Shown piece after piece: positions 5,125 to 6,955 of a DNA stretch of 6,955 bases. The notes beneath the pieces are model-generated. The model saw only the letters and a program-made list of their open reading frames with translations. It was not told where the DNA came from and searched no databases. Positions within the stretch are counted from its first letter, which is position 1. Each line of letters opens with the position of its first letter. Source of the DNA: Gammaproteobacteria bacterium (GTDB lineage Bacteria > Pseudomonadota > Gammaproteobacteria > DSM-26407); the NCBI GenBank assembly GCA_028694565.1, contig JAQVKR010000142.1, positions 1-6,955 on the forward strand, given 5' to 3'. Both the position numbers and the translations under genes were made by a program.

Positions 5125-6311
5125 AGCACGCGGGTGAAGAAGGCCTTCAGGTACTCGGTCTCGGGAATGGCGGGATGGACGGGGTGGTCGGGCCCCTGGT
5201 GGCCCTGCTCCAGGATCTGCAGGTTGCGGTCGAGGTGGCGCGCGGCGCCGAGCAGGGTGTCGCGGAGGGTGTCGCGCTGCAGGTGGAAGGAGCAGGAGCA
5301 GGAGACCAGGATGCCGTCCCGGCCCAGCACCTGCATGGCGGCCTGGTTGACGCGGCGGTAGGCCGCGACGCCCTCCTTCACGTCCTTGCGGCGCTTGATG
5401 AAGGCGGGCGGGTCCAGCACCACCACGTCGAACCGCTCGCGCGCCTCGCGCAGGGCCTTCAGCGCCTCGAAGGCGTCGCCCTGCAGGGTCGCCACCCGCT
5501 CCGTCACCCCGTTCAGGGCGGCGTTGCCGTGGACCCGCTCGAGGGCGGGCGCCGAGGCGTCCACGCACAGCACCCCGGCCGCGCCCGCCACGGCGGCCTG
5601 CACGCCCCAGCCGCCCAGGTAACTGAACAGATCCAGCACCCGCCGGCCCGCGACGTAGCGGGCCAGCCGGGCGCGGTTGTCGCGGTGGTCGTAGAACCAG
5701 CCGGTCTTCTGGCCGCCGAGCAGCGGCGCGCGGAAGCGGACGCCGTTCTCCTCCAGCTCCACCTCCTCCGGCACCGTGCCCAGCGCCGGCTCCACGTAGA
5801 GCCCGAGCCCCTCCAGGGTGCGGATGGAGGTGTCGTTGCGGAACAGGATGGCCGCGGGCTTCAGCACCTTCTCCAGCGCCGCCGCCACCGCCTCCCGCTG
5901 CCGCTCCATGCCGGCGGTGGTGATCTGCGCCACCAGCACCGCCCCGAACCGGTCCACCACCAGCCCCGGCAGCCCGTCGCTCTCGCCATGGACCAGGCGG
6001 TAGAAGGGCCGCTCGAACAGCGCCTCGCGCAGGGCCAGCGCCACCTTCAGCCGGTGCACCAGCAGCGAGGGACCGAAGGGGTGCTTCGGGTCGCGGCTCA
6101 CCAGCCGCGCGCCGATGAGCGAGTGGGGATTGGCGTAGCCGGTGCCGAGCGCGTGGCCGCGGCAATCCTCGATCACCACCGGCGCGCCGGGCTCCAGCGT
6201 CTTCAGCGGCGTCGCCTCCACGTCCACCTCGTTGCTGAACACCCACAGGTGCCCGGCCCGCAGGCGCCGCTCCTCGCCGCGCTTCAGGCGCAGGGGATGG
6301 AACTCCGTCAC
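5115..6311 (-). CDS. rlmI: RlmI-like 23S rRNA (cytosine-5) methyltransferase
   Basis: This 398-residue protein (E. coli RlmI has 396) is a class I SAM-dependent methyltransferase that in E. coli makes m5C1962 in 23S rRNA. The N-terminal PUA-type RNA-binding domain covers about 1-75 (RLKRGEERRLRAGHLWVFSNEV). The middle domain carries HGESDGLPGLVVDR (108-121). The catalytic domain has QKTGWFYDHRDNR (201-213), SAM motif I VLDLFSYLGGWG (225-236), acidic VDAS (motif II), LDPPAF (299-304), and the Cys-containing SCSCSFH (337-343) holding the catalytic cysteine. GTG at 6311 is preferred because GAGGTG lies six bases upstream; a GTG at 6320 is in frame and possible. It begins 1-10 bases after the glycosyltransferase stop, so the two are probably co-transcribed and perhaps translationally coupled. 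Housekeeping function; nothing unusual in key residues. Confidence 0.93.
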   Translation of the reverse strand: MTEFHPLRLKRGEERRLRAGHLWVFSNEVDVEATPLKTLEPGAPVVIEDCRGHALGTGYANPHSLIGARLVSRDPKHPFGPSLLVHRLKVALALREALFERPFYRLVHGESDGLPGLVVDRFGAVLVAQITTAGMERQREAVAAALEKVLKPAAILFRNDTSIRTLEGLGLYVEPALGTVPEEVELEENGVRFRAPLLGGQKTGWFYDHRDNRARLARYVAGRRVLDLFSYLGGWGVQAAVAGAAGVLCVDASAPALERVHGNAALNGVTERVATLQGDAFEALKALREARERFDVVVLDPPAFIKRRKDVKEGVAAYRRVNQAAMQVLGRDGILVSCSCSFHLQRDTLRDTLLGAARHLDRNLQILEQGHQGPDHPVHPAIPETEYLKAFFTRVLPA

Positions 6312-6321
6312 GGCCTCCACC

Positions 6322-6955
6322 TCAGGCCCGCGCCGCGCGGCCGGCGGGCTGCTTCCAGCCCGGCTCCGGCTGCTCGCCCCGCGGCGGGCGCACGGTGTAG
6401 GAGCGGGTGGTGCCCGACTCGAAGTAGGTGCGGGTGAGCAGCTCGCTCAGCACGCCGGTGGTAAGGAACTGCACCGCCATCACCATGAACAGGATGCCCA
6501 CCAGCAGCAGCGGGCGGGTGCCGATATCCTCGCCCAGGAACAGCTTCACTCCCAGCAGCCAGGTGAGCGCGACGCCGCCGATGGCGCCGAACATCAGGCC
6601 GATGCGGCCGAAGAAGTGCCCCGGCCGGGCGCGGAAGCGCATGAAGAAGTAGACCGAGAGCAGGTCCAGGAGCACCCGGTAGACCCGCGACAGGCCGTAC
6701 TTCGACTCGCCGAACCGGCGCGCATGGTGATTCACCACCATCTCCTTGATGCGCGCCGGCGAGGTCAGGGAGGCCACCCAGGCCGGGATGAAGCGGTGCA
6801 TCTCGCCGTACAGGCGGACATCCCGGATAACGTCGCCCCGGAACACCTTCAGGCTGCAGCCGTAGTCGTGCAGGTGCACGCCGGTGATGCGGGCGATGAG
6901 GCGGTTGGCGATGCGCGAGGGGACCTTGCGCAGCCACAGGTTGTCCTGGCGGTTC
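6322..6955 (-). CDS. Membrane-anchored family 2 glycosyltransferase (DPM1/ArnC-like), 5' end outside window
   Basis: The frame runs from the window edge to TGA at 6324-6322, giving 210 visible C-terminal residues. The start (NRQDNLWLRKVPSRIANRLI, then TGVHLHDYGCSLKVFR), LYGEMHRFIPAW and HHARRFGESKYGLSR are hallmarks of prokaryotic GT2 enzymes of the dolichol-/undecaprenyl-phosphate sugar transferase type. Two membrane helices follow (about visible residues 118-140 and 148-172), with a short cytoplasmic tail rich in Pro, Gly and Ala. The N-terminal nucleotide-sugar-binding part (DXD region) lies outside the window. The likely role is loading a sugar onto a polyprenyl-phosphate carrier for envelope glycan or lipid A modification. 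The exact substrate cannot be told. It is directly followed by rlmI. Confidence 0.9.
   Translation of the reverse strand, partial: NRQDNLWLRKVPSRIANRLIARITGVHLHDYGCSLKVFRGDVIRDVRLYGEMHRFIPAWVASLTSPARIKEMVVNHHARRFGESKYGLSRVYRVLLDLLSVYFFMRFRARPGHFFGRIGLMFGAIGGVALTWLLGVKLFLGEDIGTRPLLLVGILFMVMAVQFLTTGVLSELLTRTYFESGTTRSYTVRPPRGEQPEPGWKQPAGRAARA

Noticed and set aside
4963..6437. Long overlapping frames in the GC-rich right part (for example 4963-6246 minus and 5175-6437 plus)
   Set aside because: They are shadows of rlmI: low-complexity Arg/Gly/Ala- or Gln/His/Val-rich translations with no domain, overlapping a gene with full family motifs.

Overview
The window looks like chromosomal DNA of a GC-rich proteobacterium, most likely a gammaproteobacterium. 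This is inferred from the gene types (FecI/FecR/TonB-dependent receptor signalling, an RlmI-type rRNA methyltransferase, a DPM1/ArnC-like glycosyltransferase) and from the strong G/C bias at third codon positions in the right half. No lineage marker is present. All well-supported genes lie on the minus strand, so transcription runs from high to low coordinates.

Right half (about 4036-6955): GC-rich sequence with native-looking codon use. It holds the 3' part of a membrane-anchored family 2 glycosyltransferase. One to ten bases further on comes an RlmI-like 23S rRNA methyltransferase. After a 200-bp promoter region comes a ferritin-like (putative diiron) protein. That promoter region contains two FNR/CRP-family-like boxes arranged as one large palindrome, placed upstream of a recognisable sigma-70-type promoter. 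A short plus-strand reading frame with a secretion-signal-like start converges on the ferritin-like gene, and a perfect GC hairpin lies between their ends.

Left half (1-about 4035): a complete cell-surface-signalling cassette in the order fecI-like sigma factor, fecR-like anti-sigma/regulator, and STN-domain TonB-dependent outer-membrane receptor. The receptor is cut by the window start. By analogy with E. coli FecIRA, the loaded receptor signals through its periplasmic STN domain to FecR, which activates the ECF sigma factor to transcribe the receptor gene. The substrate cannot be read from the sequence. Codon and base use here is more mixed than on the right, so the cassette may have been acquired, with a boundary near 4035-4080.

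Two structures in the cassette stand out. One is a 182-bp element with 22-bp terminal inverted repeats, inserted exactly at the fecR stop codon and separating fecR from the receptor gene. The other is a 14-codon mini-ORF between fecI and fecR, whose near-perfect Shine-Dalgarno sequence is buried in a hairpin, while fecR itself has no visible ribosome-binding site.
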